Source: Salinispora mooreana (lineage in GTDB: Bacteria > Actinomycetota > Actinomycetes > Mycobacteriales > Micromonosporaceae). Taken from it: 64,000 nucleotides of DNA. A model generated the notes under the pieces. That model had not been told where the DNA came from and made no database searches. It worked only from the letters and a program-made list of their open reading frames with translations. Numbering within the stretch: position 1 is the stretch's first letter; each line of letters begins with the position of its first letter. This document shows, piece by piece, positions 27,024-36,419 of this stretch. Location: NCBI RefSeq assembly GCF_000379065.1, contig NZ_KB900614.1, positions 4,265 to 68,264 on the forward strand, written 5' to 3'. The position numbers were made by a program, and so were the translations under genes.

Positions 27024-27707
27024 TCAACTCTTCGCGGTGTCGGATGGCGCCACCTGGCCGGTGACCAACATTCGGATGCTCACCAGGAGAACCCAGGCGG
27101 GGAAGATGAGCGTGAACCAGAGGTTCTGGTTGGTAACGACGAGAAGCAACACGGCGAGAACGTAGGTCAGGATCCAGAGCCACTTCGGCATCAGCCGGGT
27201 CTTGAGCCCCACCGTTCCGAGAGCGATCATGAACACCGCGGCCATGCGTACCGCGTAGACCCCACTCGCCTCAAGCATGATCGAACGGCCGAACCCGACC
27301 GTCTCGGTACCCAAGGACTGGGACCCACCTTCGGGGACACCCTCCAAAATGGCTCCTGCGACCACGACGGCGACGAATATCATGGCCAGGAAGAGCACCC
27401 CACTCCCGATGAGCAGGGTGGAGAAGAACCAGTCTCCCAGGTTTCCCATGTACTCCCGCACCACGCCCATGAACCAGAGGAAGAAGATTCCGGCGAACGG
27501 GATCAGGAACAACGCCACCCGCATCCGGCCAGCTTCTTGTCGCACCCACTCCACATCGGCGAAGGGCTCCTTCGGCAGGGCCGACCGAAGCAGGATAATA
27601 CTAATCGAGAAGACCACTGCGAAAAGTATTCCTGCGACCGCGACCCCGCGCGGGTTTCGGAGCGCCCGAAACGTCTCTTGATCAGAACTCTTGCCCATCG
27701 GCAACAC
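27024..27707 (-). CDS. Multi-pass membrane protein in the sulfatase operon
   Basis: This 227-aa protein has about six transmembrane helices (near 25-45, 65-85, 92-115, 140-160, 170-190, 195-210) and no recognised enzymatic motif. It is 60 bp upstream of the sulfatase on the same strand and is probably in the same transcript. Start 27707 or ATG 27698 (MGKSSDQ) are both possible. It is not assigned to a named family. Confidence 0.7.
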   Translation of the reverse strand: MLPMGKSSDQETFRALRNPRGVAVAGILFAVVFSISIILLRSALPKEPFADVEWVRQEAGRMRVALFLIPFAGIFFLWFMGVVREYMGNLGDWFFSTLLIGSGVLFLAMIFVAVVVAGAILEGVPEGGSQSLGTETVGFGRSIMLEASGVYAVRMAAVFMIALGTVGLKTRLMPKWLWILTYVLAVLLLVVTNQNLWFTLIFPAWVLLVSIRMLVTGQVAPSDTAKS

Positions 27708-27829
27708 CCTTCACCAGCCGTTTCCACTGTCCCATGGAATGCGCACACCTCCTTTTCTCGTTGTACCAGAGAACGGGGCAACAGTGGCTGGAATGCGTCC
27801 GACCGCATGCTGGGCTCGGATTCGCAGCC

Positions 27830-29095
27830 TCAGCCCCGCCCCGGACCGCCGATTCCCTGCCGGTCCGACACCACGGCCCGGTCGTGGTCGACCTTGCCCC
27901 CGAAGCTCGCGGCCAGGGTCTGATCGAGCCGGTCGAGCTCGGCGTCCACCGCCGGTCGCCGGTCAGCCGGAAGCACCTCGCGAAGGTCTTCGAGCATGGC
28001 GCGGAGCCGCCGCAGCACCTGGACGGAGCTGGCCCCGTACTCGCGGATCTCGGTGACCGCCAGAGTGAGGTAGTCCTCCCACGTCCGGCCGGGCACAATC
28101 AGGCGTGGCTGGCCGGATTCGTCGCAGTAGCGCACCGTGCCGAGGGGCTGCTTCCCGATCATCCGGAGCAGTTCCTCCAGGTAGTCCATCATCTGCACCG
28201 CTGTTGTCGGATCATTGATGGCCGAGGAGAGCGCCCGCGCCGCGCTGTCCACCAGTATCCGCACCGGAAAGGCCGGATCACGCTCGATGGTCCGCTCGGT
28301 ACCCATGGCCACCATGGCGTGGATCTGGCCGGTGGAGTCACCCGACGGCCTCGTTCCGAATATCTCCATCACTGGTTGCCCGGTGATGACGTAGTCGCCG
28401 GCCGCCACCTTTGATCGGAGCTGACAGCCGTGCTGGCTGGCCCAGCGGACCAGGGCTGCCTCATTCAACGCCTGCACCGATCCGGATCGTTGGGCCTGAA
28501 TCACCACAGTGGGCTCCCCGGCCGGTTCCTCCTTGGTCACCACCGAGCCGCCCGTCTGGTCGCGCGCCGCCATCAGCTTCCGGGCGGTCCTGGTCACGTC
28601 GGCCGCGACCGCCACCGGTCGTAGTTGATGCACCAAGTGGTTGAGAAAGACCACGAAGAGCACGAAGCTGACGATGAGGCAAATCCCCGAGATACCGACA
28701 CCGAGCGGCGGGATATCCGCTGACCCACCCAGAACAAGGAGCGTGAAAGCGAAGGAGACGGTCCCGAGGATAAACGTCACGATGGCCAGGTGGAATCGGT
28801 CCCGGTACAACAGCCGCAGATAGCGAGGAAAACTGTCGGCATGGAGTTCGAGCACCACCACGCTCACGGACACCACAAATCCGGCCAGCACCCCGGCGAC
28901 CTCGACCACGATCGTGAGGAGCTCCTGTGCCGCGGACAGCTCGAACTCCCACGCCGAGGGCAGGGGAATGACGGCGTCAACCTCGCGGACCACGAGGGCG
29001 AGTAGCCCTCCCGCCACCAGCCCCAGCAGCGGGAAGAACCACAGGCTCCCCACCAGGTTCTGGCGGATTCGGAAGAACTTTGCCCACAGCATCAT
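27830..29095 (-). CDS. DUF2254 membrane protein
   Basis: This 421-aa protein starts MMLWAKFFRIRQNLVGSLWFFPLLGL and has four N-terminal helices followed by a soluble domain, the usual DUF2254 layout. AINDPTTAVQMMDYLEELL is the conserved family segment. GAGGAG lies 4 nt before the first ATG (29095) and 7 nt before the second (29092). Its function is unknown. It shares strand and neighbourhood with the sulfatase group, but a 122-bp gap separates it from the next gene. Confidence 0.85.
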   Translation of the reverse strand: MMLWAKFFRIRQNLVGSLWFFPLLGLVAGGLLALVVREVDAVIPLPSAWEFELSAAQELLTIVVEVAGVLAGFVVSVSVVVLELHADSFPRYLRLLYRDRFHLAIVTFILGTVSFAFTLLVLGGSADIPPLGVGISGICLIVSFVLFVVFLNHLVHQLRPVAVAADVTRTARKLMAARDQTGGSVVTKEEPAGEPTVVIQAQRSGSVQALNEAALVRWASQHGCQLRSKVAAGDYVITGQPVMEIFGTRPSGDSTGQIHAMVAMGTERTIERDPAFPVRILVDSAARALSSAINDPTTAVQMMDYLEELLRMIGKQPLGTVRYCDESGQPRLIVPGRTWEDYLTLAVTEIREYGASSVQVLRRLRAMLEDLREVLPADRRPAVDAELDRLDQTLAASFGGKVDHDRAVVSDRQGIGGPGRG

Positions 29096-29302
29096 CGAAC
29101 TCCTCGCCGCTTCGGGTAAGGACCCGACCGGAGCGTGCTGACGACCCGCCGCCGCATTGCGCTGGGGCAACCGATGTCTGCGGTTGTCCGCTGAGGGCCG
29201 GAATCACCCCTGGACCGAGCGGCTGTATGTGAGCCTTCCACACGTTCCGGCTCCGCTTGGGCGGAACCGTCAATCCGGCCGCGGCGGGCCGTCGTTCCCG
29301 CG

Positions 29303-29812
29303 CTACCTCGAGCAGGTGTAGCGGACGGTGGTCAGCCGGTGTCCGCTGATCTCGTAACTGCCGGTCGCCCCGTCCAGGACGAATCCCCGGTGCTCGTAGA
29401 ACCTTCGGGAGCTGTTGTTCGCCGCGGCGCACCAGAGCCGGACAGTCGCTGCGTCGAGTGGGGCGATCGCGGCGTCCAGCAGGGCCGCGCCGACCCCCTG
29501 ACCTTGGAGCTCCGGCAGCACGTAGATCGCGTAGATCTCGGCGAGTAGCGGATCCTGCCGGTCCGGCCCGGCCATCACCACACCGACGACCCGGCCCGGG
29601 GTGAACGCCAGCAGCGTGCTCCGGGCCGGGTCCCGCCGGCTGCGGAACCGCCGAGCCCAGTCCGCCTCGTCCAGGGACGCCAGCACCTCGGTGGGCAGGA
29701 GTTCCGCGTAGGCGGCACGCCAGCTCCGCACGTAGACCGCCGCGACCGCCGCCGCGTCCTCGGCGGTGGCCGGCCGGATGGCAGCACCGTGGGTCGGTTC
29801 TGCACCATTCAT
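29303..29812 (-). CDS. GNAT family N-acetyltransferase
   Basis: This 169-aa protein is a full GNAT: AIRPATAEDAAAVAAVYVRSWRAAYAELLP at the start, EIYAIYVLPELQGQGVGAALLDAAI with acetyl-CoA motif A (QGQGVG), and NNSSRRFYEHRGFVLDG as motif B. The substrate is unknown. ATG 29812 is chosen from the family's usual N-terminus. Confidence 0.9.
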   Translation of the reverse strand: MNGAEPTHGAAIRPATAEDAAAVAAVYVRSWRAAYAELLPTEVLASLDEADWARRFRSRRDPARSTLLAFTPGRVVGVVMAGPDRQDPLLAEIYAIYVLPELQGQGVGAALLDAAIAPLDAATVRLWCAAANNSSRRFYEHRGFVLDGATGSYEISGHRLTTVRYTCSR

Positions 29813-30070
29813 GATCACGATTGTGCCCCAGACCGAGAGCACACCCGAGCCGGACCCCCACACCACCGGTGTCGGTGCGTTGGGCGATTTCCGCGGCGAG
29901 GTATCGCATTGGTGCCAGACTGTGACTGGACGGTACGGTTCCACGCACAGCTCCCCACCCGCAGGGACGGTCGACCGTGGAAGCCCGGGAGACGCCGACG
30001 GGAACGAGCGTGGTGTGGAAGGGGGCCCGGCTCCCGGCCGGCCCGGACCACACTGAGTGCGGAGGCAGGG

Positions 30071-30541
30071 GTGGCGGAGAAGACGGAGACCCGCTGGCGG
30101 CGCCGGTACACCGAGCTGTTGCAGGAGCTGCGGATCGCGCAGACGGGGGTACAGATCCTCTTCGCCTTTCTGCTCGCCCTCCCGTTCAGCTCCGCGTTCG
30201 GCGAGACCACCACCTTCCAGCGGACGCTCTACATCATCTCGTTTCTCGCCACCGCCGCCGCGGCGGTGGCGACCATCGCCCCGGTGGCGTTCCACCGGGC
30301 GCTGTTCCGGCAGGGGCGTGATCCGGAACTGGCCCGCTTCACGCACTGGATGACCACCACCGGCTTACTGCTGCTGGTCTTGGCCGTGGTCGTCGCGGTA
30401 CTCCTCGTCACGGATTTCGTCCTCGAGCTGCCGCTCGCGCTCGCGCTGACCGGCCTGACCCTGCTCTGGCTGCTGCTGCTCTGGGTGCTCGTGCCGTTTG
30501 GCCGCAGCCGGACCGACAGCGACTCCGGTGCTAGCGGATGA
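30071..30541 (+). CDS. DUF6328 family membrane protein
   Basis: This 156-aa protein has an amphipathic start (YTELLQELRIAQTGVQILFAFLLALPFSSAF) and four transmembrane helices, as in actinobacterial DUF6328 proteins. GTG 30071 follows GGAGG with a 5-nt gap. Its function is unknown. The 3' end overlaps the convergent FGE gene by 11 bp. Confidence 0.8.
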   Translation: MAEKTETRWRRRYTELLQELRIAQTGVQILFAFLLALPFSSAFGETTTFQRTLYIISFLATAAAAVATIAPVAFHRALFRQGRDPELARFTHWMTTTGLLLLVLAVVVAVLLVTDFVLELPLALALTGLTLLWLLLLWVLVPFGRSRTDSDSGASG

Positions 30542-31466
30542 CGCACCGGAAGCCGAGGTGGCAGGTGGAGGTGTCGATCGCTTCACCCTGCCGGGCCGCC
30601 GGCCGATACCGCATGCAGTAGTTGGGGGCGCACAGGTGGGATCCGCCCTTGATGACGTGGCGAGGAATGACCGCGCTCGGTCCGTCGGCGGTGACCGGCA
30701 TCGTACAGCACGCCTTCGCAGACGGGTCAGCGGGGTACGAGAAGACGTCCCGGGTCCACTCCCAGACGTTGCCGGCCATGTCGTAGAGGCGGTGACCGTT
30801 GGGCGGGAAGGCTCCCACCGGCGAGGTTCCCGCGTACCCGTCGAGAAGGAGGTTCTGCCAGGGAAACGCGCCCTGCCAGGTGTTGGCCATCATCGTGCCC
30901 TCGGGGGCGAACTCGTTGCCCCAGGTGAAGGCGGCACCGTCGAGCCCGCCACGGGCGGCGAGCTCCCACTCGGACTCGGTCGGGAGTTCCTTGCCGGCCC
31001 AGGTCGCGAAGGCCACCGCGTCGGAGTACGCGACGTGGGTAACCGGGTGCAGCTCTCTGCCGTCGATGGTGCTACCCGGCCCCTCGGGATGACGCCAGGT
31101 CGCGCCCGGCGTCCACGACCACCAGTTGCGGTAGTCGGCGAGGCTGACCGGGCCGGAGGCCTTACGAAACACGAGGGAGCCGGGGACGAGCAGCTCCGGG
31201 TCGGCGTCGGGATAGTCGGCCGCCGTCGGTGCCACCTCGGCCATCGTCACGTGGCCGGTCTCCCGGACAAATCGATCGAAATCTCGGACGGTCACCAGGT
31301 GCTGGTCGATCCAGAACCCGTCAACCTCGACCCATCGGACGGGCCCCTCTTCCGGATAGAAATCCGCTGATCCCATGCGAAACCGACCGGCTGGGATCCA
31401 GACCATCTCCGGAGCAGGACGGGTCGTCGCTGGTGAGCTGAGCGCCTCGTGTACCACACCCCTCAC
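30531..31466 (-). CDS. Formylglycine-generating enzyme (sulfatase maturation)
   Basis: This enzyme of about 311 aa converts the Cys of sulfatase C-x-P-x-R motifs into formylglycine. The FGE domain begins at EMVWIPAGRFRMGS and includes PTESEWELAARGG, YDMAGNVWEWTRD and the copper-binding/active Cys pair in GGSHLCAPNYCMRYRPAAR. NLGFR-type CHLGFRCVIR ends it. The start is uncertain: GTG 31466 is given, with GTG 31457 and ATG at EMVW as alternatives. The sulfatase at 24567-26963 is its probable client. Confidence 0.92.
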   Translation of the reverse strand: MRGVVHEALSSPATTRPAPEMVWIPAGRFRMGSADFYPEEGPVRWVEVDGFWIDQHLVTVRDFDRFVRETGHVTMAEVAPTAADYPDADPELLVPGSLVFRKASGPVSLADYRNWWSWTPGATWRHPEGPGSTIDGRELHPVTHVAYSDAVAFATWAGKELPTESEWELAARGGLDGAAFTWGNEFAPEGTMMANTWQGAFPWQNLLLDGYAGTSPVGAFPPNGHRLYDMAGNVWEWTRDVFSYPADPSAKACCTMPVTADGPSAVIPRHVIKGGSHLCAPNYCMRYRPAARQGEAIDTSTCHLGFRCVIR

Positions 31467-31719
31467 CCTAAACCACCCGAAGCGCGACAACTCGGTGATT
31501 ATCGGATCACGCGGATGAGCACGGCGTTGCGGGCGGGAATCCACCAGCAGCACCGGGATGGGCGATCGCGCCGCCGCGCAGAATCCAGGACCTTCGGCCC
31601 TGATTTGCGCTGTTGTGTGTCTGTTCGGTGGAACCAGGGTCACGTTTCCGCAGACTCGACCGGGAGGCGAGCCGAGGAAACCGCGGCCTTCACACCGATC
31701 GATGCTCAAAGGAGTGGTC

Positions 31720-32931
31720 TTGCTCTCGCAATCCTCAGCAGCAGTGGTAACGGCGACCCTGCCCGCTGTGCAGGCGCACGGTGAAGCGATCACCAGCCGT
31801 TTCTACCAGCGAATGTTCAAGGCCCACCCGGAGCTACTGAACATCTTCAACAAGAGTCACCAGGCCACCGGGGAGCAGCCAGCCGCGCTCGCCGCCTCCG
31901 TGGTCGCCTACGCCGAGCACCTCATCGGCGGCGGTGACGACAGGTCGTGGGAGCTGATCCTGAGCCGGATCGCGCACAAACACGCCTCGCTCGGCATCAC
32001 CGCCACCCAGTACACGATCGTCGGCCGACACCTGCTCGCCGCGGTCGGCGAGGTGCTCGGTGAGGCCGTGACCGCCGAGGTCGCGACGGCCTGGGACGAG
32101 GTGTACTGGCTGCTCGCCTGCGAGCTGATCGCCCGGGAAGCGCGGCTCTACACCCAGGCCGGGGTGGGCGAGGACGGGTCGGTGTGGCGGCACTGGCAGG
32201 TCGTGGAGTGCATTCAGGAGACAGCGGATGTCGTCTCCTTCCGGCTGGTCCCGGCCGACGGCGGCCCGCCACCCACCTTCACGCCCGGGCAGTACGTCTC
32301 CGTCGCGGTCGACCTGGACGGCGGGGGGCAGCAGATCCGGCAGTACAGCCTCTCCGGCCAGCCCGGCGCAACCTACTGGCAGATCACCGTCAAGCGGGTA
32401 CGCGCCACCGGCGACGCCCCCGCGGGCGTGGTCTCGACCCTTCTGCACGAGCGGGTGACCGCCGGTGACACGCTCCGCCTCAGCCCGCCGTTCGGCGAGG
32501 TCAACGCGGTCGGGGATGCGGGTCCGCTGCTGCTGGTCAGCGCCGGGATCGGCCTCACCCCGGCGATGTCGGCCCTGCACCACCTGGCCGCGACCGAGAC
32601 CGACCGGGAGGTGGTGCTGGTGCACGCCGACCGCAGCGCCGCCGCGCACGCCCGCCGCCACGAGCTCCCGGATCTGGCGGAGCAGTTGCCGAACCTGTCG
32701 GTGCAGCTCTGGTACGAGGACCCCGCCGAGGGTGCGTCGGATCGGCTGAAGGCGGAGGTCAACGTCGGCCGCGTGGACCCGAGCCGGATCCCGCTACCGG
32801 CCGGAGCCGACATCCACCTCTGCGGGCCGGTGCCGTTCATGTACCAGGTCCGCGCCGAGCTCCTCCGCCGAGACGTGTCGAAGGACCGGATCGGCTACGA
32901 CGTGTTCGGCCCGGGGATGCTGCGCGACTGA
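31720..32931 (+). CDS. hmp: Flavohemoglobin (nitric oxide dioxygenase)
   Basis: This 403-aa protein converts NO and O2 to nitrate with NAD(P)H. It has a globin domain (1-140; HLIGGG and proximal His in RIAHKHASLG), an FAD-binding domain (150-260; RQYSLSG) and an NAD-binding domain (265-403; LLLVSAGIGLTPAMS, CGPVPFM, YDVFGPG). The start TTG 31720 follows AAAGGAG by 5 nt and gives the family N-terminus M-L-S-Q-S-S-AAVV; upstream ATG 31702 lacks such support. A terminator follows at 32965. Confidence 0.94.
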   Translation: MLSQSSAAVVTATLPAVQAHGEAITSRFYQRMFKAHPELLNIFNKSHQATGEQPAALAASVVAYAEHLIGGGDDRSWELILSRIAHKHASLGITATQYTIVGRHLLAAVGEVLGEAVTAEVATAWDEVYWLLACELIAREARLYTQAGVGEDGSVWRHWQVVECIQETADVVSFRLVPADGGPPPTFTPGQYVSVAVDLDGGGQQIRQYSLSGQPGATYWQITVKRVRATGDAPAGVVSTLLHERVTAGDTLRLSPPFGEVNAVGDAGPLLLVSAGIGLTPAMSALHHLAATETDREVVLVHADRSAAAHARRHELPDLAEQLPNLSVQLWYEDPAEGASDRLKAEVNVGRVDPSRIPLPAGADIHLCGPVPFMYQVRAELLRRDVSKDRIGYDVFGPGMLRD

Positions 32932-32964
32932 GTCCCTCGGGCTGATCCCATGGTGGGATCCTTC

Positions 32965-33002
32965 GGGCTGACCCCACGGCTGCCCGGCCGTGGGGTCAGC
33001 CC
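32965..33002. terminator. Bidirectional terminator between hmp and the YwiC-like gene
   Basis: GGGCTGACCCCACGG (32965-32979) pairs perfectly with its complement at 32988-33002 around an 8-nt loop. It is 34 bp past hmp and 1 bp past the YwiC-like stop, so it serves both convergent genes. Confidence 0.9.
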
Positions 33003-33003
33003 G

Positions 33004-33786
33004 TCAGGAGACCAGCACCAACGTGACGAGCACCAGAACCGAGCAGGCGATCTCGATCATGCCGACCGGGGCGGGACGCAGCGCACGGCCGGGCAGCAGC
33101 CACGCCCGGATCACCAACACCAGGAAGAGCGGGGCGAGCCTCACGTCGAGCAGGGTCGCCATGACCAGCGCCGCCAGGTGGAAGCCGATGGACAGGCGCC
33201 GGTAGGAGGTGCTGCCGCGCTCCCGGATCATGGTCTTGACGTAGCAGACGGTGCCGGTCAGGTAGAGCAGCAGCACCACGAAGGCCGGGACGACCCGCTC
33301 CGGCGACACCCCCGCGACTGTGGCCACGACAAAGATCAGCAGGCAGCTCTGCACCACCGAGGCGAGGTCGTTGAGCAGGGTCCGCTCGCGCCGGCGCCAT
33401 GCGTACCCGGCGTTGACCGCCAGCAGCGCCGCGAAGGCGGGCGCGTACCAGAGCACAGCCGGCCGGACGACCACCACCGCCAGCGCCAACGGCGCCGCGA
33501 CCAGGGCATAGAGCCGGATCTGGGCCAGGAAGCGGCGCGGTCGACGACTCTTGACGGCCTGGAAGACGTAGTAGGACAGCAGGTAGCCGGCCAACCAGGC
33601 GCCGAGCAGCGGAAGCTGCGGCCACCCCGGTCCGACCACGACGACCCCGACCAGGTACGGCAGGAGCAGCATCGCCCACGCACCGTGCTGCGGTGGCAGA
33701 TAGCGGCGGAGCACGCGCTGGCGCCCGACCGGCCGGCGGGTCGCGGGGCCGTTGGTCCCGGGTGCCGTCGGCGACTGGGTACTCAT
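33004..33786 (-). CDS. YwiC-like family membrane protein
   Basis: This 260-aa protein has 7-8 transmembrane helices. The segment RYLPPQHGAWAMLLLPYLVG is the YwiC signature. In Bacillus, ywiC lies with anaerobic nitrate-respiration genes; the biochemical role is unknown. Its ATG overlaps the stop of the upstream HTH gene (ATGA), so both are translated together. The convergent neighbour is hmp. Confidence 0.85.
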   Translation of the reverse strand: MSTQSPTAPGTNGPATRRPVGRQRVLRRYLPPQHGAWAMLLLPYLVGVVVVGPGWPQLPLLGAWLAGYLLSYYVFQAVKSRRPRRFLAQIRLYALVAAPLALAVVVVRPAVLWYAPAFAALLAVNAGYAWRRRERTLLNDLASVVQSCLLIFVVATVAGVSPERVVPAFVVLLLYLTGTVCYVKTMIRERGSTSYRRLSIGFHLAALVMATLLDVRLAPLFLVLVIRAWLLPGRALRPAPVGMIEIACSVLVLVTLVLVS

Positions 33787-34517
33787 ACCGGTCGGGTGGC
33801 GTCGAGCGGGAGAGAGAGCCGCACCACACAGGCGGTGGGCGCACCGAACGGCTCCAGCACGGCGTCGGTCGCAGGGGCGCCCGCCTGCTCCAGCGCGCCA
33901 CGGACGACGCCGACGTGCAGCCCGCAGATGGCCTCCGGATTCTGACTCACCAGTTCGAGGAAGGGGCAGGTGTGCAGGTGGATCTCGGTGTGCCCGTCCG
34001 CCGTCTGCTTCAGGTCGGGGTCGAAGCCCAGGCCGCGCAGGACCGCTATCGCGGTGTCGACCGGCTTCTTCCCTCGGGGCGTCGCCGCCGCGAGATGCCG
34101 TCCCCAGTCGTGGCCGGCGCGGGCGGCCTCGGCCCGGGCATCGCCCCGGCTCTTCCGGGCCAGGTGATCGAGCAGAGCCGCGGTGAGAGCGCGGTACGGC
34201 GCCGGCGCGGGGGCCTCCTCGGGCACCGTCCGGTAGCGCCAGGCCGGCCGCCCCGGCTGGCCCCCGGTGGCGCGCGCCTTGACCACCAGACCGGCGTTGA
34301 CGAGCCGGTCGAGGTGGCTCCGGGCGGTGGAGGGGTGCAGGCCGGTCCGCGCACTGATCTCGGCGATGGTGAGGCCACCGTCCGCCGCACGGGTCAGCTC
34401 CAGGATTGACGCCCGGCTGACGGTGCCGAGCGCCCGATGCCGGGCGGTGTCGATGGCCTGCCCGGTCGGCCCGATGTTCACGGTTGTCACGCTTGGCAAT
34501 GTTACAACGTCAGACAT
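33783..34517 (-). CDS. HTH transcriptional regulator with C-terminal cysteines (SufR-like)
   Basis: This 244-aa protein has an N-terminal winged HTH (about 25-95: ILELTRAADGGLTIAEISARTGLHPSTARSHLDRLVNAGLV). The C-terminal domain holds Cys in HTCPFLELV, EAICGLHVGVV and TACVVRL, similar in order to Fe-S ligands of SufR-type regulators. A redox or NO response through an Fe-S cluster is inferred from this and the nearby hmp. ATG 34517 is used; the repeat GTTGT/ACAAC just inside the gene might mean a later start. Confidence 0.72.
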   Translation of the reverse strand: MSDVVTLPSVTTVNIGPTGQAIDTARHRALGTVSRASILELTRAADGGLTIAEISARTGLHPSTARSHLDRLVNAGLVVKARATGGQPGRPAWRYRTVPEEAPAPAPYRALTAALLDHLARKSRGDARAEAARAGHDWGRHLAAATPRGKKPVDTAIAVLRGLGFDPDLKQTADGHTEIHLHTCPFLELVSQNPEAICGLHVGVVRGALEQAGAPATDAVLEPFGAPTACVVRLSLPLDATRPV

Positions 34518-34657
34518 CGTCAAAACCCGGAGGCGAATCCGCCTCGGCCCCGCCGCACCGCCACTGTGCTGCCCCGACGTGGCCGGGGGCGGGGTAGCCG
34601 GAAAAGGAGGGGCGGGGCTACGGTCGGAGGATCCGACGCACGGAGAGGTGGGCCCCG

Positions 34658-36067
34658 GTGCGGCTACTCGGCTGGCTGTCTGAGTCCGTTGACGAGCGGC
34701 CGGACGCGGTCCAGATCAACGACTGGGGCGTGTCCTGGGCAGAGCTGCGGCGGCTCGCCGCGGCCGTCGCCGACGACCTGCACGGCCTGGACCGGGTGGC
34801 CGTCGAGGCCGGCACGGATCTGGCGACGGTGGTCGGGGTAGCCGGGGCGCTGCTGGCGGGCACGACGGTTGTGCCGGTGCCGCCAGACGCCGGGCCGAGA
34901 GAACGGGACCACATCCTGCACGACTCGGCCGCCGAGGCGGTACTCGTGCCGGCAACCGGCAACCGTCAGGACGACTACCGCGGCCGGCCCCTCATCCCGG
35001 TCGACCTCACCCGCCGGGCGGACAGCATCCGCCCGGAACCCGACCCCGCCGACACCGCACTGATCCTCTACACCAGCGGCACCACCGGAGCCCCGAAGGG
35101 GGTGGTGCTCTCCCGCCGGGCCATCGCCGCCTGCCTGGACGGGCTCGCCGACGCCTGGGGCTGGACCCCGGACGATCTGCTGGTGCACGGGCTGCCCCTG
35201 TTCCACGTGCATGGCCTGGTCCTGGGTGTGCTCGGCCCACTGCGGCTGGGCAGCCGACTGCACCACGTGGGCCGGCCCACCCCGGAGCGGTACGCGGGCG
35301 CGGCCGGCACGCTGTACTTCGGGGTGCCGACCATCTGGTCCCGGATCGCCGCCGCGCCGGCCGCCGCCCGGGCCCTGCGCTCGGCCCGGCTGCTGGTGTC
35401 AGGCAGCGCCGCCCTGCCCACGGCCGTCAGCACCGATCTCGCCGCCTTGACCGGCCGCCGAGTCGTGCAACGGTACGGCATGACCGAGACGTTGATCACG
35501 GCCAGCGCCCGCGTCGACGGTCCGCACCGGCCGGACACGGTAGGGCTGCCGCTGCCCGGGGTGCATACCCGCCTGGTTGACGACGGCGACGCTCCCCTAC
35601 CCGCCGATGGGGAGACGATGGGTGAGTTGCAGGTGCGCGGTCCCACCCTCTTCGACGGGTACCTGCACCGGCCGGAGGCCGATGCGGCCAGCCACACGTC
35701 CGACGGGTGGTTCCGCACCGGCGACGTGGCCACGATCGGTCCGGACGGCTGGCATCGGATCGTCGGCCGGGCCGCCACCGACCTGATCAAGAGTGGCGGC
35801 TATCGGATCGGCGCCGGCGAGGTGGAGGACGCGCTGCTGGCCCACCCGGGGGTCCGGGAGGCCGCCGTGGTCGGCATCCCCGACTCCGACCTCGGCCAGC
35901 AGGTGACGGCGTACGTGGTGAGTGACGGCGTAGCGGAGTCGGATTTGATCGACTTCGTGGCCCGGCAGTTGTCGGCACACAAGCGCCCGCGGCAGGTACG
36001 GCGGGTTGACGCTCTACCCCGCAACGCCCTGGGCAAAGTGCAGAAGTCCCGCCTGACGACGCAGTGA
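34658..36067 (+). CDS. Acyl-CoA synthetase (AMP-forming; MatB-like)
   Basis: This 469-aa adenylate-forming enzyme activates a carboxylic acid to its CoA thioester. Motif A3 is LILYTSGTTGAPKGVVLS, A5 is RYGMTETL, A7 is WFRTGD, A8 is IVGRAATDLIKSGGYRI and the A10 Lys is in NALGKVQK. The protein is shorter than most fatty acyl-CoA ligases and resembles the malonyl-CoA synthetase (MatB) group, so a short dicarboxylate substrate is possible. GTG 34658 lies about 10 nt after GGAGAGG. Confidence 0.88.
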   Translation: MRLLGWLSESVDERPDAVQINDWGVSWAELRRLAAAVADDLHGLDRVAVEAGTDLATVVGVAGALLAGTTVVPVPPDAGPRERDHILHDSAAEAVLVPATGNRQDDYRGRPLIPVDLTRRADSIRPEPDPADTALILYTSGTTGAPKGVVLSRRAIAACLDGLADAWGWTPDDLLVHGLPLFHVHGLVLGVLGPLRLGSRLHHVGRPTPERYAGAAGTLYFGVPTIWSRIAAAPAAARALRSARLLVSGSAALPTAVSTDLAALTGRRVVQRYGMTETLITASARVDGPHRPDTVGLPLPGVHTRLVDDGDAPLPADGETMGELQVRGPTLFDGYLHRPEADAASHTSDGWFRTGDVATIGPDGWHRIVGRAATDLIKSGGYRIGAGEVEDALLAHPGVREAAVVGIPDSDLGQQVTAYVVSDGVAESDLIDFVARQLSAHKRPRQVRRVDALPRNALGKVQKSRLTTQ

Positions 36068-36082
36068 CCGGTGGCACCGCCC

Positions 36083-36208
36083 CGTGCAGGGTGAGCAGGC
36101 TCTTGGGGCCAGGGCTCAGGTGATACGGATCGGTGAACCAGTCCGGCCCGCGCACGGAGAGCGGCGACTGGTCCTTGTCCCCCGCGACCACGAGAGCCGG
36201 CGTCGTCA
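36083..36208 (-). pseudogene. Remnant of an alpha/beta hydrolase
   Basis: The minus strand reads TPALVVAGDKDQSPLSVRGPDWFTDPYHLSPGPKSLLTL, the late part of chlorophyllase-like alpha/beta hydrolases, including the Asp-bearing GDKD loop. No upstream or downstream parts of such an enzyme are present. Both ends meet unrelated sequence: the acyl-CoA synthetase end and a TetR relic. Confidence 0.6.
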
Positions 36209-36393
36209 TCGACGCGGCCGCCGCCGCCTTTCTCGCCGCCGGCGTGGACGTGCCGGTGCGCGACATCGCCGCCCGGGCCGGGGTGGGTGTCGGCACGATC
36301 TACCGCCACTTCCCGACCCGCGCCGACCTCGTCGTCGCCGTCTACCGGCACCAGGTCGAAGCCGCCGCCGAGGCTGGCCCGACCCTGAGGAAC
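36175..36393 (+). pseudogene. Remnant of a TetR family regulator (DNA-binding part)
   Basis: The plus strand encodes VIDAAAAAFLAAGVDVPVRDIAARAGVGVGTIYRHFPTRADLVVAVYRHQVEAA, a complete TetR HTH. After this the frame loses similarity, and the ligand domain is missing. An open frame from ATG 36133 to 36627 includes it but overlaps the terC gene, so it is not believed to encode a working regulator. Confidence 0.65.
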
Positions 36394-36419
36394 CGTTCGT
36401 CGTGGCCGAAGGACGCGGC

